Positions 40,532-49,608 are shown, numbered from the stretch's first letter. The stretch is 50,919 nt of DNA from Candidatus Poribacteria bacterium WGA-3G (GCA_000406005.1 ASZN01000041.1:1-50919); one strand, 5' to 3'. Notes: generated from the letters alone by a model not told the origin. Made by a program: numbers and translations.

Positions 40532-43228
40532 ATGGCTTTACACCCCGATTTTCCTGAATCTCCACATACAATCATTGACCCTTCGGTGCGTTGGCTTCCC
40601 GATCAACCACTACTGCTGGATATGGGATATCGGATGCTGCTCCCGCCCCTTGTCCAAAAGATCCGCGAGAAAGTCAAAACGTGGCGCGACGACAACTATA
40701 GCGGTGCTTCCGAAACAAGTAAAGCACTTCTCAATTGGTGGTTCAATAACGCGCACTTGCAAGAACAGACTGATGGAACGATGGAGCAATTTCAGTATTA
40801 CTTTGCCCAACGCGAGGCACTCGAAACCATCATCTACCTGTACGATGTCGTTAAGGTGAGAGACGAATACGATCTCATGCGCTTTGACAGTTCCCGTGCC
40901 ATTTCAGCAGGACTGTTTGACGAAAACTGGCAGCGGTTTGTGATAAAGATGGCAACCGGCACAGGAAAAACGAAAGTGATGAGCCTTGCAATCGCGTGGA
41001 GCTTCTTTCACAAGTTGTATGAACAGGACTCCGAACTCTCGCGCAACTTCCTTGTCATTGCTCCTAATATCATTGTACTCGACCGTCTCTACCACGATTT
41101 TCAAGGCTTACGTATTTTTTTTGAAGACCCAGTGCTACCTGATAATGGTTTTGAGGGTCGCGATTGGCAAAACGATTTTCAACTTACACTGCACCTCCAA
41201 GACGAAGTGCGTACCGCCCGTTCCACTGGCAACATATTTCTCACCAATATCCACCGTGTCTATTCCAGTGACCAATCTCCACCGTCCACTAATGATGACA
41301 ATAGCATGGACTATTTCTTAGGCAAGAAACCGACGGGTGCCACAACGGACTCCAAAGTTGATCTCGGAAACATTGTCCGAGATATTGATGAACTCATGGT
41401 TCTTAACGACGAAGCACACCATATTCATGATTCACGAATGGCATGGTTCAAATCGATTGAGGATATTCACAACCGTCTCTTGCAAAAAGGGGGCGAGTTG
41501 TCACTGCAAGTAGATGTAACGGCTACCCCGAAACACAATAACGGTGCCATTTTTGTGCAAACAGTCTCGGATTATCCACTCGTAGAGGCGATTTCGCAAA
41601 ATGTTGTCAAACATCCGATCCTCCCTGATGCTGAAAGCCGAGCAAAACTTGTTGAACGACAAAGCGTGAAGTACACTGAGAGATATGCCGATTACCTCCA
41701 TCTCGGTGTTATGGAATGGCGAAAAGCCTATGAAGAACACGAAAAATTGGGTAAGAAAGCCATCCTGTTTGTGATGACCGACGACACTAAAAACTGCGAT
41801 GAAGTGGCGGAGTATCTCGAAAACCATTATCCCGATCTCAAAGATGCTGTACTGGTGATTCACACAAAGAATAACGGCGAAATCTCTGAAGCAGCATCTG
41901 GCAAGAAGAGGGAAGAACTCGAGAAACTTCGCAAGCAAGCGAATAAGATTGATTCGCCAAAGAGTCCGTACAAAGCAATCGTTTCCGTCCTGATGCTCAA
42001 AGAGGGGTGGGATGTCAAGAATGTAACCACCATTGTCGGTCTCCGCGCCTATTCCGCAGAGAGCAACATTTTACCAGAGCAGACTTTAGGACGCGGCCTG
42101 CGTCGAATGTACACCGATGCTGTGAATGAATCCGTGAGTGTCGTCGGTACCGATGCCTTCATGGACTTTGTTGAACAGATCCAAAAAGAAGGTGTGGAAT
42201 TAGAACGCCAAGAAATGGGTGAAGGCACTAAACCCAAAACACCTCTCGTGATTGAGGTAGATAAGCAGAATGTCAATAAGGACATTGATGCACTTGATAT
42301 TGAAATTCCGGTACTAACGCGGCGCATCTACCGCGAGTACAAAAACCTGGCAGACTTAGATGTTACGCAGCTTGACTTCGCGCCTATCGTGTATCAGAAG
42401 TACGGCAAAGTTGAGGAGGTCCGTGAGATCGTTTTTAAATACATGACAACGAGAGAAATCGCATATACCACTATGCTGGAGAGTCCAGGAGCCGAAGACT
42501 ATCGCAACGCACTCGGCTATTTTGTCCATACTATTATGAAGGAACTCCGACTCGTCAGCGGTTATGATGTATTATATGCAAAGGTAAAAGATTTCGTGCA
42601 GAACACGATATTTGGTGAAAGTGTAGCATTGGAGGCCCCTGATACCTTACGCAACCTGTCAAAACTCCCCGCCACAAAAACGGTCATTGAAACTTTCAAA
42701 CGTGCCATCAACGATCTCACGATCCGCGATAAAGGTGACGCGCAGATGAGTGAGATGGCAAAGGTACAGGATACACGACCATTTATGGTTAAAGAGCAGG
42801 AATACTTGGTTCCGCAAAAGTCTGTGTTCAATAGAATCACCGGCGATAGCCATTTTGAATTGGAATTTGCCGAATTTCTCGAAAACTGTCCTGATGTCGT
42901 CTCTTACGCCAAAAACTACTTCGGCGTACACTTTAAGCTCGACTATATCAACGCCGATAGAAACATTAGCAACTACTATCCGGATTTCCTCGTCAAGTTA
43001 ACAGATGGTCGTGTGATTGTTGCCGAAACGAAAGGGAGAGAAGACCTGGATGTCCCGCTCAAGATGCAACGCCTATCGCAATGGTGTGAAGATGTTAACG
43101 AAGTAACACCAGATATTGATTATGATTTTGTCTATGTCGATCAAGAGAGTTTTGATGTGTATAGACCTCAAACATTCAAACAACTCCTTGATGGCTTTAC
43201 AGAATACAAAATCTACACTTATGATTAA
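40532..43228 (+). CDS. res: Type III restriction endonuclease subunit (Res)
   Basis: 898 residues, normal for Res. The SF2 helicase part has MATGTGKTKV (Walker A), VLNDEAHHIH (DEAD-box type motif II), VDVTATPK (motif III), then VSVLMLKEGWDVKNV and the motif VI LPEQTLGRGLRRMY. The C-terminal nuclease is visible as SNYYPDFLVKLTDG and VIVAETKGRED, the PD...E-x-K of type III enzymes. The subunit translocates or diffuses on DNA and cuts when two unmodified sites meet, together with Mod. The partner Mod gene is at 44666, separated by an extra Mrr-like nuclease gene and a repeat-filled gap. All motifs look intact. Confidence 0.93.
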   Translation: MALHPDFPESPHTIIDPSVRWLPDQPLLLDMGYRMLLPPLVQKIREKVKTWRDDNYSGASETSKALLNWWFNNAHLQEQTDGTMEQFQYYFAQREALETIIYLYDVVKVRDEYDLMRFDSSRAISAGLFDENWQRFVIKMATGTGKTKVMSLAIAWSFFHKLYEQDSELSRNFLVIAPNIIVLDRLYHDFQGLRIFFEDPVLPDNGFEGRDWQNDFQLTLHLQDEVRTARSTGNIFLTNIHRVYSSDQSPPSTNDDNSMDYFLGKKPTGATTDSKVDLGNIVRDIDELMVLNDEAHHIHDSRMAWFKSIEDIHNRLLQKGGELSLQVDVTATPKHNNGAIFVQTVSDYPLVEAISQNVVKHPILPDAESRAKLVERQSVKYTERYADYLHLGVMEWRKAYEEHEKLGKKAILFVMTDDTKNCDEVAEYLENHYPDLKDAVLVIHTKNNGEISEAASGKKREELEKLRKQANKIDSPKSPYKAIVSVLMLKEGWDVKNVTTIVGLRAYSAESNILPEQTLGRGLRRMYTDAVNESVSVVGTDAFMDFVEQIQKEGVELERQEMGEGTKPKTPLVIEVDKQNVNKDIDALDIEIPVLTRRIYREYKNLADLDVTQLDFAPIVYQKYGKVEEVREIVFKYMTTREIAYTTMLESPGAEDYRNALGYFVHTIMKELRLVSGYDVLYAKVKDFVQNTIFGESVALEAPDTLRNLSKLPATKTVIETFKRAINDLTIRDKGDAQMSEMAKVQDTRPFMVKEQEYLVPQKSVFNRITGDSHFELEFAEFLENCPDVVSYAKNYFGVHFKLDYINADRNISNYYPDFLVKLTDGRVIVAETKGREDLDVPLKMQRLSQWCEDVNEVTPDIDYDFVYVDQESFDVYRPQTFKQLLDGFTEYKIYTYD

Positions 43229-43251
43229 TAAAGTTTTTTATGCTTATTTCT

Positions 43252-43281
43252 TTGAATTCTGCGGTAGTTTTGTGGTATAAT
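43252..43281 (+). promoter_or_regulatory. Extended -10 promoter upstream of the Mrr-like gene
   Basis: TTGAAT (43252-43257), 18-bp spacer and TGGTATAAT (TATAAT 43276-43281). The local word TGTGGTATAAT recurs in the IS607 recombinase promoter at 50282. Confidence 0.55.
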
Positions 43282-43325
43282 ATTAGTGAACAATTCATGA
43301 GTATAGATAGTTTAGGTTTTTTGTA

Positions 43326-43440
43326 ATACCAGATTGATTGCATTTGCCTCTTATGTAGCATAGACTGTTAGTCTGTGTTCCCGTATTCCAACGTATTTTA
43401 TAACATTTGGTAATGCAATAACATTATTTAGAAATGGCAT
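43326..43440. mobile_element. Degenerate copy of the 116-bp MITE
   Basis: Same length and internal order as the element at 160-275, including TTTGCCTCTTATGTAGCATAG and the hairpin at 43359-43377. The right end AGAAATGGCAT differs from the intact copy by one base; the left end has decayed after ATACC. A short direct repeat (CAGATTGATTG) lies at the left end and just beyond the right end. Confidence 0.8.
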
Positions 43441-43574
43441 AATGTCAGATTGATTGTGTTTGCAGCAGTCTATTGGGAGGGTCCCGGCAAGGCTTCCTTA
43501 TTTTTATCTTCGCTCCAGAGGAGCAATATTGCTTTGCAGTGAGGATAGCATGCCGGTGTTAGGTCTTCCGATCC

Positions 43575-43687
43575 AGATGAAGTTTAATAAGATATTTGGG
43601 TAATTCTATGTGCCCCCAAACCTGGTAGGTGCGGTTTGGAACCGCACCGGACTTCCACAATAAATTACCCGATTAAATTCTTCATCT
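43575..43687. mobile_element. 113-bp nested palindrome, MITE-like
   Basis: Three nested inverted repeats: AGATGAAG (43575-43582)/CTTCATCT (43680-43687), GGGTAATT (43598-43605)/AATTACCC (43663-43670) and, at the centre, GGTGCGGTT (43628-43636)/AACCGCACC (43640-43648). The whole could fold into one long hairpin. It lies between the Res gene and the Mrr-like gene. Confidence 0.7.
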
Positions 43688-43744
43688 GCATGTGGAGCGG
43701 TATGTAATTGGTGAAATTAATTCGGATACAATAGGTGATTCATT

Positions 43745-44629
43745 ATGTCAGATACTACAAACAAACCGAAACAAATGACTACCTATGATAGATTTGCCAT
43801 CATAGGTGATGAATATATTTTGCATGATGATACCGATGACTCTGGTGAGGACGAAGAAGTCATTTATGAAAATCCGATTCGAGAAATTGGAAATTGTACT
43901 TACTGTTCAACCCAATTGATAAAGATTGAAAACAATACTCTTGAAGAAAACTGGCATCGCGATTATTGCCTATGGTATTGTAAAAGATGTTGTTTCTGGC
44001 AAGCACGCATTTATTCGGATCCATTTCAAGCTTGTTTCCCACCACCGGATTATTGGGCCTATGTCTCAAAGTTAAGAGAATTTGATGGAAATTTACCTGA
44101 AGGTTGTAATGATGAATTGGCTTTGCACATAAGGAGGCACCCAGATTTGCTGCATTGTTTCAACCCCACGCGTTTTGAGAAATTTGTTGCGGATGTTTTC
44201 CGATCCAATTACACACATGCTGAAGTGTTGCACGTTGGGAAACCCGGGGATGGCGGAATTGATGTCTTACTAATAGAGACCGGAAGTGAGCAATGGCTCA
44301 TACAGGTTAAACGCCGTGGATCCCAAAAGTATTCTGAAGGAGTCAGTACAATTCGAGATATATTGGGTGCCATGGTTGTAGAGGGTGTACACACAGGCAT
44401 TGTCGTTTCAACTGTTGACAGGTTTTCACAAAATGCACAAGAGACTGTGGCGAAAGTAAAAAAGCGTGGTATGACTGTCCACCTTGTTAACAAAGACAGT
44501 TTTAACAGAATGTTGGATCCGGTTTTGCCAGATCGCCCATGGCGAGATCCCATCAGTGAAGTTGATGAAGAAATATCCGAATATCTGGCGAATCAAATTC
44601 CGGGCGAGAAGCAACTTTATTTGTTTTAG
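43745..44629 (+). CDS. Mrr-like restriction endonuclease with N-terminal zinc site
   Basis: 294 residues. The N-terminal third carries an acidic stretch (DDTDDSGEDEE) and a Cys pattern CTYC ... CLWYCKRCC that can bind zinc. The nuclease core (about 140-250) is of the Mrr type: Glu145 in FEKFVADVF, Asp173 in DGGIDVLLIE and Gln187-x-Lys189 in WLIQVKRRG. Mrr-family enzymes cut DNA, often modified DNA, and are common near type I and III systems. Here it sits between res and mod in the same orientation, 37 nt before mod, so it could be an accessory cleavage unit regulated with the type III system. Confidence 0.83.
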   Translation: MSDTTNKPKQMTTYDRFAIIGDEYILHDDTDDSGEDEEVIYENPIREIGNCTYCSTQLIKIENNTLEENWHRDYCLWYCKRCCFWQARIYSDPFQACFPPPDYWAYVSKLREFDGNLPEGCNDELALHIRRHPDLLHCFNPTRFEKFVADVFRSNYTHAEVLHVGKPGDGGIDVLLIETGSEQWLIQVKRRGSQKYSEGVSTIRDILGAMVVEGVHTGIVVSTVDRFSQNAQETVAKVKKRGMTVHLVNKDSFNRMLDPVLPDRPWRDPISEVDEEISEYLANQIPGEKQLYLF

Positions 44630-44665
44630 GAACTATACTTACTTAATTGAGGCAAGAAATAACCT

Positions 44666-46849
44666 ATGCCAAGACTCACAGAACAAGAACAACAAGAAAT
44701 CATCCGCTTCATCGAGGCAGACAAACCGCTGCCTGACAAATACCGCTTTCTGCTGTTTGAAGACAAACGCGAAGTCGAACTCGTCTGGAACGGTAAAACC
44801 AACGAGGTCTGCAACATCGTTCTGCCTTTTCAGACAATCGAACAAGTAGATGAACCTCGCGCTGAAAGACCCTCTGATTCCAATATGCAACTCACACTTT
44901 TCGACGAACGCGGACGACAACTCAAGGGTTGGACGAACAAATTAATTTGGGGGGACAACAAATTGATTTTGTCGTCACTCAAAAACGGACCCTTGCGCGA
45001 GGAGATTGAGGCACAAGGTGGACTCAAACTCATTTATATTGACCCACCCTTTGACGTAGGCGCGGATTTTTCCATGGATATCGAAGTTGGTGGTGAGATG
45101 CTTACCAAAGAGCCTAACATTCTTGAAGAGATTGCCTACCGAGATACCTGGGGCAAAGGATCGGATTCCTTTATTGCAATGATCTATGAAAGACTAATTT
45201 TGATGCGGGATTTGTTGGCGGAGGATGGTAGTATTTATGTGCATTGTGATTGGAGACTCAATTCATTAATCCGGCTTGTTCTTGACGAAGTATTTGGAGA
45301 TAAATGCTTCCAAAATGAGGTAATTTGGCGAAAAGGTAGTTTTTTCGGTCCGTCCAACAAACTTCGTCAGTTTCCCAAAAACCATGACACTTTATTTTAT
45401 TATTCAAAATCTGTTGATACACGGACGTTCAATCTGCCAAAAGAAGACTATCAAGAATCTACCCTTAAACAATATAAGTATGAGGATAAGAGGGGTAAAT
45501 ATCGTCTACAAGAACTTCGGGACTATACTGCTGAAAGTATCGCAAATTTTCGGGCACAAGGGCGAATTGAAGATACCCATAATGGCGAAAAACTTAAGCA
45601 GTATCTGGACGATAAGAGTGGAAAAGTTATTGAAACGGTGTGGAGTGATATCAACAGATTATCAAAACTAACTTATCCAACAGAAAAACCGTCAAAACTC
45701 CTTGAACGCATCATCTGGGCATCTTCAAACGAGGGGGACCTTGTTGCCGATTTTTTCTGTGGTTCTGGTACCACTGCTGCCGTTGCCGAAAAATTAGGGC
45801 GTAAGTGGATGGCAACAGATCTCGGCAAGTTCGCTATTCATACGACTCGCAAGCGGATGATTGGAATTCAACGTCAACTAAAAGCGGATGGCGAAGATTA
45901 TCGTGCTTTTGAAATCCTTAACCTCGGTAAGTACGAACGTCAACACTATGTCGGGGTCAATCCGAACTTACGCGAGGCTGAACAACAGAAGCAATTGGCA
46001 GAGAAGGAAAAGGAATTCATTAATCTCATTCTGCGCGCTTATGCTGCCGAAGAAACCGATGGGTTTAGTGGCTTTCAAGGTAAGAAAGCCGGAAGACTCG
46101 TAGCGATCGGACCCGTCAATCTGCCAGTAACGCGCCTGTTCGTGGAAGAAATTATCCTTGAATGCCGTAAACATCATATCACTCGTGTGGATATTCTCGG
46201 TTTTGAGTTTGAGATGGGACTGTTTCCCAACGTGCTGGATGAGGCAAAAAACCGAGGTATTGATCTGGCACCGAAATATATCCCCGCTGAGGTGTTTGAC
46301 AAACGCGCAGTAGAACAGGATCAAGTGGTATTCCACGATGTGGCGTTCATTGAAGTCAAGCCGCACATCACATCGGGTCGAAAAAACGAACCTGCAACCG
46401 TAGCAGTAGAATTGACCGATTTTTCAGTCTTTTACTCACAAGATTCCATTTCCCACGCTGAGCAAAGTCTCGCAAGGAAAGGGAGTCGAATTGTGGTGGA
46501 GCAGGGGCAAGTTGTGAAAGTCAACAGAGATGCCGATGGCAAATATAGCCGTGAAGTCTTGACGAAAGAATGGACAGACTGGATTGACTACTGGTCCGTC
46601 GATTTTGACTTTGAGAGCAAACGCGAAATTATCCGCGTGCAAGATCCAGACACAGGCGAGTGGCAGGAGCAATGGACAGGCGACTACGTCTTTGAAAACG
46701 AGTGGCAAAGTTTCCGTACCAAGAAAGACCGCTCATTAGAATTAACCAGCGTCGCCCATGAGTGCCCTCCCGGCCGCCACAAAATTGCAGTCAAGGTCGT
46801 TGACATCTTTGGTAACGATACAATGACAATTGTTGAGGTATCAGTGTGA
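44666..46849 (+). CDS. mod: Type III modification methylase (Mod)
   Basis: 727 residues. Motif IV is LIYIDPPFD (DPPF, 126-129) and motif I is ADFFCGSGTTAAVAEKLGRK (about 361-380), in the beta order used by N6-adenine methylases of type III systems. The intervening segment (about 215-345) is a short target-recognition region. The last 300 residues (from about 430) are longer than in many Mods, with beta-rich sequence ending ...VKVVDIFGNDTMTIVEVSV. It gives the system its recognition site and host protection. Its stop overlaps the GTG of the next gene (GTGA at 46846-46849), so the GHKL-STAS-PIN module is translated with it. Confidence 0.92.
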   Translation: MPRLTEQEQQEIIRFIEADKPLPDKYRFLLFEDKREVELVWNGKTNEVCNIVLPFQTIEQVDEPRAERPSDSNMQLTLFDERGRQLKGWTNKLIWGDNKLILSSLKNGPLREEIEAQGGLKLIYIDPPFDVGADFSMDIEVGGEMLTKEPNILEEIAYRDTWGKGSDSFIAMIYERLILMRDLLAEDGSIYVHCDWRLNSLIRLVLDEVFGDKCFQNEVIWRKGSFFGPSNKLRQFPKNHDTLFYYSKSVDTRTFNLPKEDYQESTLKQYKYEDKRGKYRLQELRDYTAESIANFRAQGRIEDTHNGEKLKQYLDDKSGKVIETVWSDINRLSKLTYPTEKPSKLLERIIWASSNEGDLVADFFCGSGTTAAVAEKLGRKWMATDLGKFAIHTTRKRMIGIQRQLKADGEDYRAFEILNLGKYERQHYVGVNPNLREAEQQKQLAEKEKEFINLILRAYAAEETDGFSGFQGKKAGRLVAIGPVNLPVTRLFVEEIILECRKHHITRVDILGFEFEMGLFPNVLDEAKNRGIDLAPKYIPAEVFDKRAVEQDQVVFHDVAFIEVKPHITSGRKNEPATVAVELTDFSVFYSQDSISHAEQSLARKGSRIVVEQGQVVKVNRDADGKYSREVLTKEWTDWIDYWSVDFDFESKREIIRVQDPDTGEWQEQWTGDYVFENEWQSFRTKKDRSLELTSVAHECPPGRHKIAVKVVDIFGNDTMTIVEVSV

Positions 46850-47694
46850 GATTCCATTTGCCAGAGATTCATCGTAATCCTGCCGGTTTTGATGCCTTAG
46901 CATACCTCTATGCGCAAACCAAAGAATTGCTTTTTGATGATATTGAGATCGACATGAAGGAAACACATTGGTTTGATGCGGATATGTGCGCGGCGTTCGG
47001 TGCAATTCTCTATAGTTTAGAGAAAAGGCTAAACACAGTTAGTTTAATCCAGATTCCTTTATCTGTTAAGGAGATTTTATCAAAAAACGGTTTTCTGAGT
47101 CGCTATGGAGGTGTAGAAATTCCTGATCAATGGGGAACTACTATTTCTTACCAACGGTTTGATAAAAATGACCGTTATGTTGCACGCTATGTTGAAAATG
47201 AGTTTATGCATCGTTCTGAGATACCTAAAATGTCTCCTGAGCTGTTGAAGAAACTTAGTGAGAGTATTTCTGAGATCTTTGTAAATGCGATCTCTCATTC
47301 CCGTACCCGGTTGGGAATTTTTAGTTGTGGTCAATTTTTCCCTACAAAAGAACGGCTTGATTTTACAGTGGCGGATCTAGGAATTGGCATACGGCAGAAT
47401 ATAAAAGACTGTATAGAACTTGATCTTTCAGCGGAAAAAGCTATTGTCTGGGCTACTGAGGGAAATAGCACAACTAGAGGTGGCAATGTTCCGGGTGGAT
47501 TAGGACTAAAACTGCTTGGCGAGTTTATTGACTTGAATCACGGTTGTATTAAGATTGTGTCAGATGCCGGTTATTGGCAACGAGAAAACGGAGAAATCTT
47601 TACCGCACTGTTAAACTATCGATTCCCAGGCACAGTTGTAAGCGTGGAAATTAACACGGCAGATACGTCTGCTTACAGACTTGTTTCTGATTAA
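46846..47694 (+). CDS. STAS-GHKL ATPase (anti-sigma-kinase-like), GTG start
   Basis: 282 residues beginning with GTG 46846, coupled to mod. Residues 1-about 100 have a STAS-like pattern (IEIDMKETHWFDADMCAAFG). The GHKL ATPase domain (about 130-265) shows the N-box SEIFVNAISHS (Glu143, Asn147), the G1 box VADLGIGIR (Asp177) and the G2 box GGNVPGGLGLKLL (212-224). There is no His-phosphotransfer domain, so this is not a two-component sensor; it resembles SpoIIAB/RsbW-type or MutL/Hsp90-type ATPases fused to a STAS domain. The next gene encodes a STAS-like DUF4325 protein, the natural partner for a partner-switching kinase. Composition is more AT-rich than mod. Confidence 0.78.
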   Translation: MRFHLPEIHRNPAGFDALAYLYAQTKELLFDDIEIDMKETHWFDADMCAAFGAILYSLEKRLNTVSLIQIPLSVKEILSKNGFLSRYGGVEIPDQWGTTISYQRFDKNDRYVARYVENEFMHRSEIPKMSPELLKKLSESISEIFVNAISHSRTRLGIFSCGQFFPTKERLDFTVADLGIGIRQNIKDCIELDLSAEKAIVWATEGNSTTRGGNVPGGLGLKLLGEFIDLNHGCIKIVSDAGYWQRENGEIFTALLNYRFPGTVVSVEINTADTSAYRLVSD

Positions 47695-47718
47695 ATGTAT
47701 CATTTTATGGAGATAATC

Positions 47719-48084
47719 ATGCCAGATCGTATTAAGATATCCGTATTTGGAATTGTAGGCAGCCCTTTGTGTGTTGCTTCCAGCGACGGGCAGGAGATAT
47801 ATAACCGCCTTAATACTGCTCTTGAAGCGAATCGAGAGGTAGCACTTTCATTTCACAATGTTACAGCTCTTACCTCTGCTTTCTTGAACGCAGCAATTGG
47901 TCAGTTGTACGGAACATTCAGTGAAAAAAAAATAAACTCTTTACTAAAGGTGGAAAATATAGAGCAAGACGATCAAGATTTATTAGATCGTGTCGTTGAC
48001 AATGCCAAGTTGTATTTTGAAAATCCGGAGAGATTCAACCGGGTGTTTCAAGAAGTACTGGAAGACGAGGACGATGAAGTATAA
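47719..48084 (+). CDS. STAS-like DUF4325 protein
   Basis: 121 residues from ATG 47719, which has GGAGA 5 nt upstream; ATG 47695 is nearer the previous stop but has no ribosome site. The central ALSFHNVTALTSAFLNAAIG is the DUF4325 core, a STAS-like strand-helix where the 'ALTSAF' turn corresponds to the Asp-Ser phosphorylation loop of anti-sigma antagonists. The C-terminus is acidic (VLEDEDDEV). DUF4325 genes are commonly found next to GHKL ATPase genes. Here the gene is followed by a PIN nuclease whose ATG overlaps its end by 11 nt. Confidence 0.75.
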   Translation: MPDRIKISVFGIVGSPLCVASSDGQEIYNRLNTALEANREVALSFHNVTALTSAFLNAAIGQLYGTFSEKKINSLLKVENIEQDDQDLLDRVVDNAKLYFENPERFNRVFQEVLEDEDDEV

Positions 48085-48607
48085 CGCAGTAGCGGTGTCT
48101 AACTACAATTTCACCTCCCAAGATAAAATATTTTTAGATGCTAACATTTGGCTGTACCTGTACGGGCCTCCAAAACTGAGGTCTCGCTGGAGATCCATTT
48201 ACGCTACGGTTTTTAACCATATTTTGAACGCGAACAGCCAAATTTATATTGATGTTCTTGTAGTTTCAGAGTTTATCAACAGTTACGCCAGGATAGAATG
48301 GCAATTTGTTGCCCGGCACATCAATAACTTCAAAAATTTTCGCAATAGTTCAGATTTCAAACCAGTCGCTAAAAATATTGCTGCTGATGTCAGGCGTGTT
48401 CTGAAGTATTGTACGCGGATCGAAAGTGCCTTTGAGTTATTGGATATAGGTAATCTTCTCAATGATTATGCCGCTGGTAATTTCGATTTCAATGACCAAG
48501 TTATAACAGAGATCTGCAAAAGCAACGGATTCACCTTAATAACAAACGATGGCGATTTCAAAACTCAGGATATCCCGATCCTTACTGCGAATTCCAATCT
48601 TCTTTAG
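48074..48607 (+). CDS. PIN-domain nuclease
   Basis: 177 residues from ATG 48074, overlapping the DUF4325 gene by 11 nt. The four acidic positions of PIN domains are present: Asp in IFLDANIWLY, Glu in VVSEFINSYA, Asp in FDFNDQVITEI and Asp in LITNDGDFKT. PIN domains are Mg2+-dependent RNases and in VapC toxins cut tRNA or rRNA. No VapB-like antitoxin is adjacent; instead its companions are a GHKL-STAS ATPase and a STAS-like protein, suggesting that those control it. Last gene of the mod operon; no strong terminator follows. Confidence 0.85.
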   Translation: MKYNAVAVSNYNFTSQDKIFLDANIWLYLYGPPKLRSRWRSIYATVFNHILNANSQIYIDVLVVSEFINSYARIEWQFVARHINNFKNFRNSSDFKPVAKNIAADVRRVLKYCTRIESAFELLDIGNLLNDYAAGNFDFNDQVITEICKSNGFTLITNDGDFKTQDIPILTANSNLL

Positions 48608-48687
48608 TTAGAGACAGCACAACAAAAGACAATCTCAATTGTTCCACCAAATGTAGCGCAATTTCGCTTAACATCACATCAAATGCG

Positions 48688-49608
48688 TTACATAATCCCA
48701 ATATCACGAAGTATCGATTTTTTGATTTTACAGACCATCGTATACGCAGGATCGAACACATTCCCCATATCATACTCCACTGCCTGTCCTAACAGAATGT
48801 GTGCCGCACGTTTCTCTAAACCGAGTTCACCCAACCACCGAAGCAGCTCCGTCGTGGCGTGTTGCACCGCCTGATCCAACGGACGCGCATTGCCTGCAGC
48901 AAGAATATACGCACTGTTTTCGGCACGGGGCCAGTTGATACTCTCACCTTTCAAGACTTCAACCGTAAACTGCACGTCAAAAGAGATTTCAACGCCGGTC
49001 CCGACGATTTCACCGTCACCCTGAACGGCGTGTCCATCACCGAGATGAAAGAGCGCACCAGGAACAAAAACAGGAAAATAGACGGTGACACCCTCTTTAA
49101 ATCCGCGATAGTCCATATTCCCACCGTGCGTAGAGGACGTCGCTGTCGAAATCGCTTGACCGCGCGGCGGCGCGACACCGAAACATCCGACCATCGGTTC
49201 GAGCGGCAACGTGAGTTTACCCAACTGCGTCTCCGGTGTCATTAACGTCGCCGTCCACTTCTCTACATCCACATGCCACTCTGCGCGACCGCCTTCCGGC
49301 ATCTCGGACGCGACGTAGTGCGGATCCAGAACATTTGGCGCGACGACGGTAGCCGTCCGTCCGATTTTTCGGTTCGGAACAATCCGATCAAAATGGACGG
49401 ATACCGAATCGCCGGGGTCCGCCGATTCAATATAAAACGGACCTGTTTGCGGATTACCACCCGGGGTAACCTGTGTATCCGTGGCATCAAAACCTGCGTT
49501 ATCCACAGTAGTTGTGAAAACGGTGTCGCCGCTTTCAATATGAAGCACCGGTTCGTGCGCACCGATCGCTGTATGGTAGACTGTCGGTTCAAAGTGATGT
49601 GTCGCCAT
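48688..49608 (-). CDS. Acetamidase/formamidase family protein
   Basis: 306 residues read leftwards from ATG 49608, with GAGAGGA (revcomp of 49618-49624) as ribosome site. The FmdA/AmdA family pattern is clear: ESADPGDSVSVHFDRIVPN, MVGCFGVAPPRGQAIST, THGGNMD, and the metal-binding FHLGDGHAVQGDGEIVG with His and Glu. These enzymes hydrolyse formamide or acetamide and related short amides to ammonia and acid. The protein is of normal length for the shorter bacterial group. It is convergent with the PIN gene and isolated from the repeat field on its other side. Confidence 0.92.
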   Translation of the reverse strand: MATHHFEPTVYHTAIGAHEPVLHIESGDTVFTTTVDNAGFDATDTQVTPGGNPQTGPFYIESADPGDSVSVHFDRIVPNRKIGRTATVVAPNVLDPHYVASEMPEGGRAEWHVDVEKWTATLMTPETQLGKLTLPLEPMVGCFGVAPPRGQAISTATSSTHGGNMDYRGFKEGVTVYFPVFVPGALFHLGDGHAVQGDGEIVGTGVEISFDVQFTVEVLKGESINWPRAENSAYILAAGNARPLDQAVQHATTELLRWLGELGLEKRAAHILLGQAVEYDMGNVFDPAYTMVCKIKKSILRDIGIM

